64,000 bases of DNA from Agapanthus africanus (taxonomy: Eukaryota; Streptophyta; Magnoliopsida; Asparagales; Amaryllidaceae). The translations under genes and the position numbers were made by a program. Shown here one piece after another: positions 21,709 through 34,296 of the stretch. The notes under the pieces are model-generated. The model was given only the letters and a program-made list of their open reading frames with translations. It was not told the origin of the DNA and did no database searches. The stretch lies in NCBI GenBank assembly GCA_030015575.1, contig JASDDO010000001.1, forward strand, positions 319,271,595 through 319,335,594. The letters run 5' to 3'. Positions within the stretch are counted from its first letter, which is position 1, and every line of letters begins with the position of its first letter.

Positions 21709-24198
21709 AGGGCCATCTGTAGCAGTGGTTGTAGTATCTCATACTCAACCATCCCATAAAAGTCTCTCTCTGGGAATAGGCCTTCGCGAGTGGATCCGCC
21801 GTGTTGTCCTCTAGAGTCTACTCTCCTGACCTCGATCCCCTGGAGATCAACCATCTCCATGATCAGGTGATACTGCCTTAGAATATGTCTGGATCACTGA
21901 TGGGACGGACGTTCCTTGGCATAAGCCACAACTCCATTGTCATACAATGGGAGGAACTAAGTTCATCTCATGAACAAATACACATCCAGACTGCCTCTTT
22001 GGTAGCATCTTAAGTAGCGATGTATCGAGCCTTTATCGTCTACTATACCACGGTATCTAGCTTGGAACTCTTCCAATATACCGTCCCTCCACTGAGGGTA
22101 AAGACAATGCCTGTGATTGACATTCAGTCGTCTTTATCACCCTGGAACCCTTCCAGTGATTCTCCCCAGGATCGGTTGATACCGTCTCACTACAACTAGT
22201 GAGAATCCTAACATCCAATTAGATCTATCTCATAGATTCACAATGCAGGATTTAGGAGGTATCATTTTGATCCTATATGGAGAATCATTGTGATAAGCGG
22301 AGATTGATCGAGCGTAGCATAGGAAACTCCTTTCCTTATCAAGAGTATGTCATCCACGTACTCTACGAGGATCGTCACCATACTCCCTACTACCTTTTTG
22401 TTTATACAAGGTTCATCTACCATTTTGATGATGTCAACTTCTTTGACAAATCAAAACAGATGTTCCAACTCCGCGATGCCTGCTTTATCCTATAAAGCAT
22501 CTTGCACACGTTTCCGCTGCTCCCACTGTCTACGAGGCCCTCTGGCTGTGTACTTATAGACGCACTCTTCTAAAACATCATTTAGAAAAGCAGTCATGGC
22601 ACCCAACCGCCAGATATCGTAGTCATGGTATGTAGCCGTGGCAAGTAGGATCTGGATGGACTTAAGCATAGCTACTTGAAAAGGTTTCATCATTATCCAT
22701 GCCTGGTCGATGACGAAAAAAGCTTTAACAAGTCTAGCTTTGAAAGTCTCAACTTTTCCATCTACACCAAGTAATCTTCTCAAGATATACTTGCTCCTGA
22801 TGGGGATTTAACCCTTCAGATATAGCAACCAAAGTCCATACTTTGCTGGTGTATAAGGATTCCATCTCAGATCGCTAAGCATCCAGCCATTCTTACAGAG
22901 TCTCTACTCTCGATGGCCAGCTCGAAACTAGTTGGGTCATCATCTCATGATGCAATCCTCGCTCCCACTGTCATAGAGAAACCGAAGTATCTCTCAGGTG
23001 GGTGAGGAACCCTACTAGATCGGCGGAGAGGCTGAGGTTCGTTGGTAACTATTGAATCCTTTGGTTCTATCAAATCATCAGCTGTATTTTGTATAGCTGG
23101 AACCTTTCCAGTTCTACATAACAGATCTTGCCTCGAGCTTGTCCGGATTTTGCTTTTAGACATAGGCCGGACAACTCCAAATCTTAACTAACTTAAGATA
23201 TGGGCTCTTCCCTTTCCATATCACATATGAGGTGGTAGGCATTGATTTGATTCGAACCTAATTCAATAGGTATGCATCTTCTCAAGTGCATAACTCCCAA
23301 AAGGAAAATAGGAAACTCAGTAGTACTCATCATAGAGCACACCTTATCATATAGGGTGTGATTGCTCTGCCCCGATATACCATCGTGCTATGGTGTATAC
23401 GGAGGAGTAATGCTGAAAGAGAATCTCATTCTCCTTTAGAAAAGTCCAAGAATTTCGTGCTCAAGTATTCTCCTCCTTGATCTCATCAAAGGACATAATA
23501 CTTATACCCTTATTGGTTCTCTACTTCTAACTTATATTCTGTGAATATCTCAAAAGGTTCGGACTCATGTTTCAACAGGAACATATGACTGAATCTTGAG
23601 AGATTATCAGAGAATATAATGAAGTATAAAGAACCGGTCTTGGCATTTGTAGACAGGGGACCTTACATACATCAACATGTATCATCCCAAGAGTTCACTA
23701 ACTCTTTCTCTGTTTCCAATAAACAGAGCTGGTGTCAATATATCTTTGTGACATGACTGGCAAGTTTCACAAGATGTAAATTCAAACTGATTTAAATATG
23801 CATCTACATGTAACTTCAGCTAGTCGGGTCGCATTGATATGACCTAGTCTACAATGCCTCAAGTAGGATTCGTTCATTTCTGAACTCTTCCTCTTGTGTG
23901 TGATCCGTATACTAGAGAACTGTAGTTTGATTTAGAACATCAATGCTTTTAGATAACGTGCCTGAACCGATCAACTTTTGATATAGGAAATGTTCAAAAC
24001 ATTATCCAACAATACAAAATTATATCCTTTCTTTACTAATAAAGAGACTGATATGATTTTGTATATCAGGTTCGGTATCTAATAACATTCGTTCAGAATC
24101 AATGTATTTGGAATACAGGATGACAGTGACCAACAGACTTGGCTGCAACACTTGCCCCGTTTTCTGCCTCATGAAACTTATCACCCGTTCTCAGTTCT
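21709..24198 (-). pseudogene. pol remnant of B
   Basis: Decayed integrase, RT and RNase H. The RT piece at 22783-22490 reads through FKARLV...VAMLKSI and then LGAMTAFLN, i.e. the catalytic Asp of the MDVKTAFLN motif is replaced by Gly, as in A, C and D. The linker between integrase and RT (RRSSRVPHPPERYFGF) is at 23163-22945. Several frameshifts and stops. Part of the integrase C-terminus is deleted near 23110. Confidence 0.8.
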
Positions 24199-24500
24199 CT
24201 ACCTTGCTGTAGCCCTATGTAACAGATTACACATCTGGGATCCTGATCTGGTATCACATACCCAGGACGTAGAGGATACAGAGAAACAGTTCTTTGTAAC
24301 GAACACACCCGAAGATGATGCATCATATGCACTTTCTTCGTTTTGGGTGGCACGGGAATTCTGGTAATCCCCTATTTCCTGCTCTGTCTTATAACAATTA
24401 TAAGTTGGAGCGGGACCAACGCTCCCCAGCTCAGTATAACAAGCGGGTTCGGTCAATAATCCGTATTATTATTTTGATTAAGGCGTGATATGGTCGCTAC
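24199..24500 (-). pseudogene. Collapsed gag-protease frame of B
   Basis: Same reduced gag as in A, C and D, fused to protease. The gag start is ATA instead of ATG. The protease motif reads DTRSGSQ instead of DTGSGSH, so the active-site Gly is also lost. Confidence 0.75.
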
Positions 24501-24934
24501 CAGGAGAGAGAGAGAAGAAAACACTCAGCGTGCGCCCTTACAAGAATAGATTGGTTTTTATTTTATCTAATCAGGATGGCTCCCACTGCTTTTTATCAAA
24601 TCTTCCTTCAAACCCTAAAAGGAAAGACTAGTCGGGATTAATTACACACTACAAGTTCGCCAATCTTTCAGCCAGGCCAGTGTCGGTACTTTGAGGGAGG
24701 TCCCCCGTGCTTTCGCACGAACCTAATTAATGTAAACCTCGTTTTCCCAGAGGCGTAACCTCGTTAACACCTTTCTAGACACCTACTTGATTGGCTAATT
24801 GTAATGTGTAAAACTCTCCCAGGAGTAACTATTACTCGCAGCGGGTATCGGGATCCAACTATCTCATAGAAGGTATGCAATCTCATTGCAAATTTCAACA
24901 CTTGAAATTCCCGATAATATTTTGCCCCTAACCT

Positions 24935-25144
24935 CCTATGACCTTGACAAAGGCCAACAAACCATAAGATGCTAGTCAAGTTCAACCCGTCATTTCCTGA
25001 TTGAATTAAACCCACCCGCACGGCCCTTGACAAAGGCCAACAAGGTCGCACGACTACCCTAACTCAATCTGCATCATATGCATAAGCAGATAAGCACCAG
25101 TTAGCTACCGCACACTGCGCCTTGACAAAGGCCAACAAACGCAG
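24935..25144 (-). other. Triple-hairpin array in leader of B
   Basis: TTGTTGGCCTTTGTCAAGG three times (25138-25120, 25043-25025, 24960-24942), all with loop TT. Outer arms CTGCG/CGCAG (fully Watson-Crick here), CGACC/GGCCG (one mismatch) and CTTATG/CATAGG. Confidence 0.75.
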
Positions 25145-27405
25145 CACGAATACTAACTACTACTTATCTGAAATGACGGAGGGCTACGACAGGTTTTTCT
25201 GAAAACCTATTGCGTAATGAACTTGATATCGTTGTAGAATCAAATGATTTTGAAATGGAGTGCTTTTGAGGCTTTTCTAGTTTTGCTAAAGGAGTCACTC
25301 CCGGTGAAGGGATCGTCGGTCCTTTCCTCGTCGAATGAGGTGCGGGATATATCACATATATCACTGTGCAAAGCAAAAACACTTAAAAGCAATCAAAAGA
25401 CAAACCGAGTGTGTAGCATCTGCCAGTTATTGCTAAAGGAGTCACTCCCGGTGAAGGGATCTCGGTCCTTTCCTTATCGAATAAGGTGCAGGATATATCA
25501 TATATACCGCTGTGCAAAGCAAGAACTGTAGCTACCTGTTTTATTTTGAAATTCGATTCTACAACATCTTAGGTTTCTTTTATTTCATTAATCACATTAA
25601 TGAAGTCCCATCATTTAAGTACCTAAACATCACAGATAAATACGACGTACACTTATGCCATCCGCATTCGCCTCGATGTCCCCTCGTGCACCGTTAGGTT
25701 AGGTAACTAACGGCAGAGCAGGGCAGGGCTAGCGCGGGTGTAAAACATAAGTAACGCCTATATAATATATCATATATACTATATATAGTATCCATCACAG
25801 AACATATCACATGATCACATCACAGATATCGCAGCAGAAGAAACATATGAAATATTGGATATACTAGGACGTCCGTGTTTTCAATACGAGCCAGTATAAA
25901 ACACGGATTCCACGGTCGTGATGAATAGCCAAACCCACACCCCAAGACCCCTACGAGAGCGGCAAGCAACCCTACCAATTCTGGAGTTAGGAGACCCGGA
26001 CTCGACTCCTCGAGTTGGTCTCCCACTGGACCCTAGAACCCGGTTACTTGTGCCCTCCTCCTTGGGTCTATCCTAGTGCGGAAAAGTAAATAATATACAA
26101 AAGGTGACAACTTCCGCAACCTGGAAGTGCCCCAATAAAAGAATATTACATACAAGTTTTTACATGAATGAAAATGAAAAACACTCATCTCACATAAAAA
26201 AAACCCCGGCTATTCAAACACGACGATCCAATATAACATATCCAGTAACACATAACATCGCATGTCATCAACGTAAGCAAATATGCGCATCCCAATTGTC
26301 GTTGACATATAGCAACGAAACTGGCGATATCACATATTACACTTACGGTCACAGAAAAGAAAGTGTAAAACTATAACAGTTGGAATCCGCAACCTGCATA
26401 GACATCGTATGCCTAATCAAATGAATTCCTTAGACATCGCATGCCTAACAATTATAAACCCCGCATTTTAGTCTCAAAATCGAAAACACTTTTCAATATC
26501 AAGTCGGGTAATTCAACAAGATTCCCGACATCATGATCGAATGCTCGTCGCAAACTTTAGTAGACGGCCGCACCCCCGATACCGTCGACGAAGTGCACCA
26601 AGGCGAAACACCGCTACCCGCGAGCACCCTAACGGATGCTTTCGGCGACGGGGTTCTCCTACAGTCACTTGGTCGGGGCTATGGAGTGAGGCTGTCTATT
26701 AAGTTTACCCGGCGAGTATCCGCGTACGCTACGTGATTGCGACGGACTTTTGATCACATCAAAATTCCGTGGCAACCGATCAAGTGAGACTAAACTGCTA
26801 TGTTTATAACATTCATTCAGTTATCACATAACTATTTGCGAATTCCAAGTATTGTATCACATTCCGGACAAATAGAAAATGCTAAACTTTTCGATCGAAC
26901 AATCGAACACCCAAGTTTTCTCGATACAGGTCAACACATGAAATAAGTCTAACAACATTCAGTTCGTGCCTCAGTACCAACGGTCCAGCCGTAGAAGGGT
27001 CAAGCCAACGCCTCACATGTGGCACGCCGTACTGCCCCAAACCCGAAGGTTCAAAGGGCAGTTCAAGACGGTCACATAATCGAGTTAGGTTTGTTGTCTT
27101 TTAGAGGGTCCATCGCGTTACTTGCACTACTTAGAACGTCGTTAAACTACGGAAAAATCCAACACTTGGAAATTTCCCCGACAGGGGAAAAAGTGGGTAT
27201 TTATATCCGGTCGAAATTTTTAACATATTCTAAAATTTACCCGAAAGCCACACAGACAAAATTTGATAATCCGATCGAATATACGAATCCCCAAAATAAC
27301 CCCAGAAAATTCAACTCTTGAATTAATTATTAAAAATCCCCAGGAAAACCAGAACCACAAAATAGGAGTTACTGTGCAAATAAAATGGGGCAATGAGACC
27401 ATTAG

Positions 27406-27453
27406 GCCGCGGAACCGCCGCACGAGCCATGCTCGTAGCCGCGGATCCGCGGC
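27406..27453 (-). other. GC hairpin downstream of PBS, element B
   Basis: Two ~22-nt arms (27406-27427 and 27431-27453) pair almost fully around a CAT loop; the outer part is GCCGCGGA.CCGC, the inner part ACGAGC/GCTCGT. 196 nt from the PBS. Confidence 0.8.
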
Positions 27454-27636
27454 TGTTTAATGGAATTGGGTCATAAAACTTCATCGTAACTCTTAGATAT
27501 CCCTGCTGGTTTTTCTGCATATTTTTAATCTGGAAAAACCACGTTTTTAGAAAAAGTCCAGAGAGCATGGAAATTTTGGGTTTCGGGTTCGTTCGGACTT
27601 CAAATTGCGTCTAGACTTCGCCTAAGACTCTAGCTA

Positions 27637-27649
27637 GGCTCTGATACCA
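27637..27649 (-). other. Primer-binding site of B
   Basis: TGGTATCAGAGCC on the minus strand, one base from the LTR end. Confidence 0.9.
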
Positions 27650-27650
27650 C

Positions 27651-29868
27651 TGTAGGGGTTCCTAGACACTCTCAAGAGGTCTCACAAGGCATCAACCATG
27701 CCAATTTCAAATTTTGCGGTGCCGAGAAACTCTAGAGTACGGATCGTTGGCTAGAATTCTAGGCGAAAAAGAAATCTAGTTAACATTTAACTAAAAGAAT
27801 ACGGAAATACAACCTTTGTAGATCCGGTGCTCCACCTCCATAGCTCCGCAACGAAGTCCCCCTCGCTGTCCAAATGAATTCCTGGGCTCTAGCGTCGGCT
27901 TCGTCGGAGAAATGGCGAGCTAGGTCGTCGATGTCCATGCCGAAGATGATCTACGTCGAAGCATCGCAAGATCAAGCTCTCACTTCACCAAGTCATGAAA
28001 CTTGTGAAGAAAACACACTCTACTACTTGGAAAGAGGTAGAGGATGAAGAAATAGGAAGTGGGTAGACTTTAGATTTGGATTTCTCACTCTTTTTTATCA
28101 CTTGCCATTGATGGAGGCAAGCTTTCTTCACTTGAAGAAATGAAGAAGAAGAAGGTAAATGTTATGACAAGTTCTTTCAAAAAGAAAATTAAAAGAATAC
28201 TTATCATAACCAAACCATGGTCAAGTGTAGAGAATAAATCATGGTTAGTGGGATGGTTAGGGTTAAGCATGAGACAAAATGGTCACTTGGTCAAATTCTT
28301 CATGAAGCTTCATGAACAAAACAAAACATGCCACCATTTTCTCATTTGCTTTTCTTTTTCCAAAAGAATAAATAAATGAATAAAATGAATAAGGAAAAAG
28401 TAAACCCTAACCATTTCATTAACCAAGGTTTAATTCTTTACACTTAACCAAAAGGCATGCATCATCAAACATGATACAAGCAAGTGCACAAAATCATATC
28501 GCATATGCAATGCGCACATCCGAGTGAGAAAATCCATCTTAAAGTGAACCAATACTAGTTAATGCAAAGTAATATATCAAATATATAATTATGCATTAAA
28601 TCATTAAATCAACACTTGATTTAACGATCCGGTCATATCGCATATAACCGACTAGTATTCTATGTATCGGCTTATCGAACCAACCCTTGATTCGATAACT
28701 AGGTTATATCGCATACAACCTTTCGATACATTCATCGCGAGAATGGAATACGGTATCACATACACGCATTATTCTCGGTCCCGCACATATCTCATATGCG
28801 CTCCTATTTCGTTTCGCTTGAGCCAGGAAACCTCTGTGTAGGACTCTAAAGACTCGTCAATACGCCGCAGCGGATGATGATCATATCAAACATCCACAAG
28901 CCGCAAGCGGGTCTGCTAAACGTAACGGCCACCCGGGTATTGAGCGATCAGAAGATCGACGAGCAAGCCCGCTCACACTCCAGTGAATCCAACCAGTAAC
29001 ACTACCGTACAGTCCGGTCTGATCGTCTGATATGTCGCATATCTCGCCTAGGGGTGGTAAACGTCAGACCCCAATAGCTCGATAAGTCGTGTCGATATGA
29101 GGTCTATAACAATTTGAGAAACTACTGGTAACACTTACCAGTAAATCTCAGCAACCCTGGCCAGGGATTTCCTGTTATAGCCAATCGAACACAGCGCAGC
29201 ATCAACCCCCTATACCGGGAGAGACGAATCCCCTCCTATCGCTCATTGCCTCCATGTGACTCGGGACTGTACCCAAAAACCACCGTTTTGCACGCCCTCT
29301 TGGACGTGGTAAGATGGAAATCAAAGCACAGTGGGAACCACACAAGACTCTATGACGATCTCGGGTCAACAGACTACTCTGTACCAGTGTCACCAGAGAA
29401 CTACCATCTGACGTTAGGTATAATACCATCTGGGAGTTCTCGGCGAGTCCGTCCAGTGTACCCAGTCTCTACTGAGCACCCGTATATCATCTCTGATGTC
29501 AAACACCAATGGATATGGGATCATCCATCGCCCATCTGTATGGGTCGAGAAGGTATACGCTAGTCTACTCTGGTATATCGATGCCCCGTCTCGATACACC
29601 CACGACTAGGGACTTTGAAGGATGTACTTATGGACTACCTGTCCCCACTAGTATGATCCGCATCATAGTCCAGGTAGTCAAGTACACATCCTAAGGGCTT
29701 TACCAACATGTAACAGAGAGACAATGAGTATACACGTTAAGGTAAAGAGCAACCAGATAGCATACTATCATGTCGAGCAAGAAAGTCCTCCCTATATATG
29801 TCCCAGCATCCACTACAATATACATCCTATGTATAGTAATGGCCTCTAGGGCATACATATAACTAACA
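27651..29868 (-). repeat. 5' LTR of B
   Basis: 2218 bp, nearly identical to 19476-21692. Same palindromes and ATATCNCATAT motifs. Confidence 0.93.
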
Positions 29869-30097
29869 GAGAGATCATGGATCACGGCAAAGGGACTACT
29901 ACTCGAGCTTTTGAAGTGAAGGAACGGACTACAAAGGTTGTAATCCCTCTCTCTTAGATGTAAAGTTGTTTACATGAATGTTAAACCTAATTCTCTAGTT
30001 AAGATCTTGGTTAGGGTTTGTTTAGCACCCCAAAAATTTTAATGTAGCTTGTTTGATGCCTTCCTAAACCTTGCTAAGGTGCTATACTAACCCTACA
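29869..30097 (+). repeat. 5' LTR of C, last part
   Basis: Continues from 19475 after B; the first 5 bp are the right copy of B's target duplication. Ends CCTACA at 30097. Matches 47371-47601. Confidence 0.92.
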
Positions 30098-30098
30098 G

Positions 30099-30111
30099 TG
30101 GTATCAGGGCC
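30099..30111 (+). other. Primer-binding site of C
   Basis: TGGTATCAGGGCC, one mismatch to the initiator-Met tRNA complement found in A, B, D and F. Confidence 0.85.
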
Positions 30112-30288
30112 AGATTAGAGCTTTAGGCGTTGTCTGGACGAAATTAGAAAACCCCGAAACCCCGATACAACCCCTTCTCTCGAAATTTTTTCAAACGTTG
30201 AAATTTTTCATATTAAAAATACTCGGAAAATCATGCAGGGAATTCTAAGAATTACTGTGAAGTACGAAACCATAACTCCCTCAAGGGA

Positions 30289-30333
30289 CCGCGGAACCGC
30301 GGCCAAACCATGAGTTAAGCGGCGGTTCCGCGG
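30289..30333 (+). other. GC hairpin downstream of PBS, element C
   Basis: Arms CCGCGGAACCGC (30289-30300) and GCGGTTCCGCGG (30322-30333) are perfectly complementary. 190 nt from the PBS. Confidence 0.85.
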
Positions 30334-32095
30334 CCATCTTTGGGAGTTAGGGGCTAATACTTCAGGGGTTTATTCTTGGGTATTTTTTCATACTTCTGCG
30401 AATTTTTAATTTTACTCAAGTGTTGAGCTTTCTAGGAAATATTGGGAACTCGTTGATTCGATCGGAAAGTTTAACTTCGTTTAAGTTTTTCCAGGTAATT
30501 TAGAATGTGTTAAAAAGTTCGAACGGATATCAATAACTCACTGTTTCCCCTGTCGGAAAACTTTCAAGTGTTGGATTTTTCCTGAGTTTAAAACTTTCAG
30601 AAAATCATGCAAGCGTATATATGGACTCTCTAGAAGAACGTAACCTTAACTCGATTATGTGACCGTCAAAACCGCCACTGAACCCTAGGGTTTGTGGTAG
30701 TTTAGCGTTGCCACATGTGAGGCATTGGTTTGACCCTTCTACGGCTGGTTCATTGGGGCTGTGACATGTTCTGGGATTTTTGAATTCCGCTCAAGTGTTG
30801 AGCTATTTGGAAAATCTTGGGTGTTTGTTTATTCGATCGGAAAGTTTGTCATTGTCTATTTATCTGGAATGTGATACAATATGTGGAATTCATATAGTTA
30901 GGCATGAAATGCAAAATATGTGATATTTCAGATTTAAGATATCTAAAGTGATTGTGGATTCCAAATGTTGTAGTTTTACACTTTCTTTTCTGTGACCGTA
31001 AGCGTAGTATGTGGGGTATTGCCGGCTTCGTTGCTATACTTCAACGACAATCGGGATACGCATACTTGCTTACGTTGATGATATGAGATATTATATGTTG
31101 CTGTGATATGTTATATTGGATCAACGTGTTCTGAATAGCCGGGGGTTTTATGTGAGATGAGGGTTTCTTTTTCATTCATGTAAAATTCAATTGTATGTAA
31201 TATTCTTTTATTGGGACACTTCCGGGTTGAGGATGATGTCACCGTTGTATATTATTTACTTTTCCGCATTAGGATAGACCCAAGGCCGGAAGCACAAGTA
31301 ACCGGGTTCTAGGGTCCAGTGGAAGACCATCTCGAGGAGTCGAGACTAGGTCTCCTAACTCTAGAACTGGCAGGGTTACTTGCTGCTCTCGTAAGGGTCT
31401 ACGGATGTGGGTTTGGCTATTCATCACGACCGTGGAATCCGTGTTTTATACAGGCTCGCAATAAAACACGGACAACCTAGAATATCCAATATTTCATATG
31501 TGTTTCTTCTGCTGCAATGTTCTGTGATGAGATCATATTACTGCCTGAGACAAATGTTTATATTATATATATGAGATATATGTTATATTGCTGATTTCGT
31601 TTCAAATGTGATGCTTGTGAAGCATAATAAAATGGGACTTCATTAATGAGATTAATGAAATAAAAGAAACCTAAAGATGTTGTAGAAACTTGTTTTAAAA
31701 ACTGGTAGCTCTAGTTCTTGCATTGCGCAGCGGTATTCCTTGTAGAATATCCAGCACCTTATTCGATAAGAAAAAGCCGAGATCCCTTCACTGGGAGTGA
31801 CCTCTTTAGCAAAACTGGCAGATGCTACAAACTCACGGTTTAGTTTTTGATTGCTTCTATAGTTCTTTCTTTGCACGGCGGTATTTATGAAATATCCTGC
31901 ACCTTATTCGATGAGGAAAGAGCCGAGATCCCTTCACCGGGAGTGACCTCTTTAGCGAAACTAGAAAAGCCTCAAAAGCACTCCATTTAAAATCACTCGA
32001 TTCTACGACGATGTCAAGTTCATTACGCAAAGGGTTTTCTTAAAAACCTGTCGTAGCCCTCCGTCATTTCAGATAAGTACTTCATAGTATTCGTG

Positions 32096-32305
32096 CTACG
32101 TTTGTTGGCCTCCGTCAAGGCGTAGTGTGCGGTAGCTATTTATGCTTATCTGCTTAAGCATATGATGCGATTGAGTTAGGGTAGTCGTGCGACTTTGTTG
32201 GCCTCCGTCAAGGGTCGTGCGGGTGGGTTTAATTCAATCGGGAAATGTACGGGTTGAACTTGACTAGTGGATTATGGTTTGTTGGCCTCCGTCAAGGTCA
32301 TAAGA
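32096..32305 (+). other. Triple-hairpin array in leader of C
   Basis: TTGTTGGCCTCCGTCAAGG three times (32102-32120, 32195-32213, 32279-32297), all with loop CC. Outer arms CTACG/CGTAG, GCGAC/GTCGT and TTATG/CATAA. Confidence 0.8.
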
Positions 32306-32713
32306 CACTAGGGGTAAAATATTATCGGGAATTTCAAGTGTTGAAATTTGCAATGAGATTTCATACCTTCTATGAGATAGTTAGATCCCAATACCCGCTG
32401 TGAGTAAGAGTTACTACTGGGAGAGTTTTACACATTACAATTAGCCGATCAAGTAAGTGTCTAGAAAGGTGTCAACGGGGTTATGCCTCTGGAAAAACGA
32501 GGTTTATTTTAATTAGGTCCGTGCGAAAGCACGGGGAACCTCCCTCAAAGTACCGACACTGGACTGACCGAAAGATTGGTGAACTTGTAGGGTGTAATTA
32601 ATCCCAGCTAGTTTTACCTTTTAGGGTTTGAAGGAAGATTTGACTAAAATAGTGGGAGCCATCCTGATTAGATAAATTGATAACCAATCTAATCTTGTAA
32701 AAGCGCACGCTGA

Positions 32714-32953
32714 GTGTTTTCTTCTCTCTCTCTCCTGGTTGTGACTATATCATGCCTTAATCAAGATAAAAATACGGATGTATTGACCGAACCCGCTTGT
32801 TATACTGTGCTAGGGAACATTGGTCCCGCTCCAACTTATAATTGTTATAAGACAGAGCAGGAAATAGGGGATTACCAGAATTCCCGTGCCGCCCAAACGA
32901 AGAAAGTGTATGATGATGCATCTTCTTCGGGTATATTCATTACAGAGAACTGA
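32714..32953 (+). pseudogene. Collapsed gag frame of C
   Basis: Same reduced gag as A, B and D with start ATG changed to ATA. Stops right after SSSGIFITEN because a 94-bp deletion between two GAGAACTG repeats (single copy left at 32945-32952; both present in D at 39717 and 39811) removed the protease active site. Confidence 0.75.
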
Positions 32954-34296
32954 GAACAGATTATAAGTTTCAAAAGTTGGAAACGGTGCAATTGTTGCAA
33001 GCCAAGTCTGTTGGCAGTTATCACCCTGTATTACCAAATACATTGATTCTGAACGAATGTTATTAGATACCGAACCTGATATACAACATCATATCGGTAT
33101 CTTTATTTAATAAAGAAGGATATAATTTTGTATTGTTGGATAATATTTTGAACATTTCCTATATTCAAGAGTTGATCAGTTCAGGCACGTTATCTAAAAG
33201 TATAGATGTTCTAAATCAAACCACAGTTCTTAATGTACAGAACACACATAATAGGAAGAGTTCAGAAATGAACGAATCCTTCTTGAGGTTTTGTAGACAA
33301 GGTCATATCAATGTGGCCTGACTAGCTAAGTTACATTTAGATGCATATTTAAATTAGTTTGAATTTACATCTTATGAAACTTGCCAGTCATGTCACAAAG
33401 ATAAGATGACCATAGCTTTGTTTATTGGAAACAGAGAAAGAGTTAGTGAAACTCTTGGGATTGATACATAATGATGTATGAGGTCCCCTGTCTACACATG
33501 CCAGGACTGGTTCTTTGTACTTCAGAAGTAGAGAACTGAAACGGGTAAAAGTATTATGTCCTTTGAAGTGATCAAGGAGGAGAATACTTGAGCATGAAAT
33601 TCCTGGACCATTCTAAAGGAGAATGAGATTCTCTCTCAGCATTACTCCTCCGTATACACCACAGTACGTTGGTATATCGGGGCGGAGCAATCGCACGCTA
33701 TGTGATAAGGTTGCTCTATGATGAGAACTACTGAGTTACCTATTTCCTTTTGGGGGTTATGCACTTGAGAAGCTGCATACCTATTGAATAGGGTTCCAAC
33801 CAAATCAGGTGTCTACCACTCCATATGTGATATGGTATGGAAAGAGCCCATCTCTTAAGGATGTTAAGATTTGGGGTTGTCCAAAGCAAAATCTGGACAA
33901 ACTCGAGGCAAGGTCAGTTCTGTGGAAGTTTGTTGGATATCCCAAGCATTCGCAAGGGAATATCTTCTACCAAACTGGGGAGCAAAAGGTTTTTTGTTTC
34001 TCAGCATGCCACCTTTTGGAAAGGGAATTTCTTGTGAAGAAATTAGTGGTTATGAGGTAGAACTGGAAAAAGTTCCAGCTATACAAACTGCAGCTGATGA
34101 TTTGGTAAACCCGAAGAATTCAATAGTTTCTAACGAACCTCAGCCTCTCCGCCGATCTAGTAGGGTTCCTCATTCACCAGAGAGATACTTCGGTTTCTCT
34201 ATGACAGTGGGAGCGAGAATTGCATCATGAGATGATGACCCAACTTGTTTCGAGCAGGCCATCAAGAGTGGGGACTCTGTAAGAATGGCTGGATGC
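32954..34296 (+). pseudogene. pol remnant of C, integrase part
   Basis: Integrase N-terminus at 33133-33321 (VQNTHNRKSSEM then a degenerate RQGHIN), integrase core fragments 33400-33700, and a well kept C-terminus at 33809-34060 (TPYVIWYGKSPSLKDVKIWG, then FVGYPK). The linker RRSSRVPHSPERYFGF is at about 34150-34200. Stops and frameshifts throughout. Interrupted at 34296 by element D. Confidence 0.85.
34292..34296. other. Target-site duplication of D, left copy (GATGC)
   Basis: GATGC before the LTR start at 34297; second copy at 44240-44244. Joining the flanks restores GGCTGGATGCTTAATGATC as expected for pol. Confidence 0.95.

Larger units (their letters stand above)
24501..27636 (-). other. 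Untranslated leader of B
   Basis: About 3.1 kb, no gene. Holds the triple hairpin (24935-25144), duplicated CACTCCCGGTGAAGGGATC blocks near 25290 and 25440, the GC-richer A/B/D segment (about 26400-26830), and the GC hairpin (27406-27453). Confidence 0.75.
19476..29868 (-). mobile_element. Element B: Ty1/copia element, youngest insertion
   Basis: Minus-strand, 10.4 kb, complete with two LTRs (2217 and 2218 bp) that differ at fewer than about 20 positions by eye, i.e. under 1%. Despite this youth its coding part is already broken in the same ways as A, C and D, so it was copied as a defective element. It retains a 66-bp RT segment that A, C and D lack. Inserted in the 5' LTR of C. Confidence 0.93.
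30112..32713 (+). other. Untranslated leader of C
   Basis: About 2.6 kb, shorter than in A, B and D because the ~400-bp GC-richer segment is absent (junction near 30890-30950). Holds the GC hairpin (30289-30333) and the triple hairpin (32096-32305). No gene. Confidence 0.75.
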
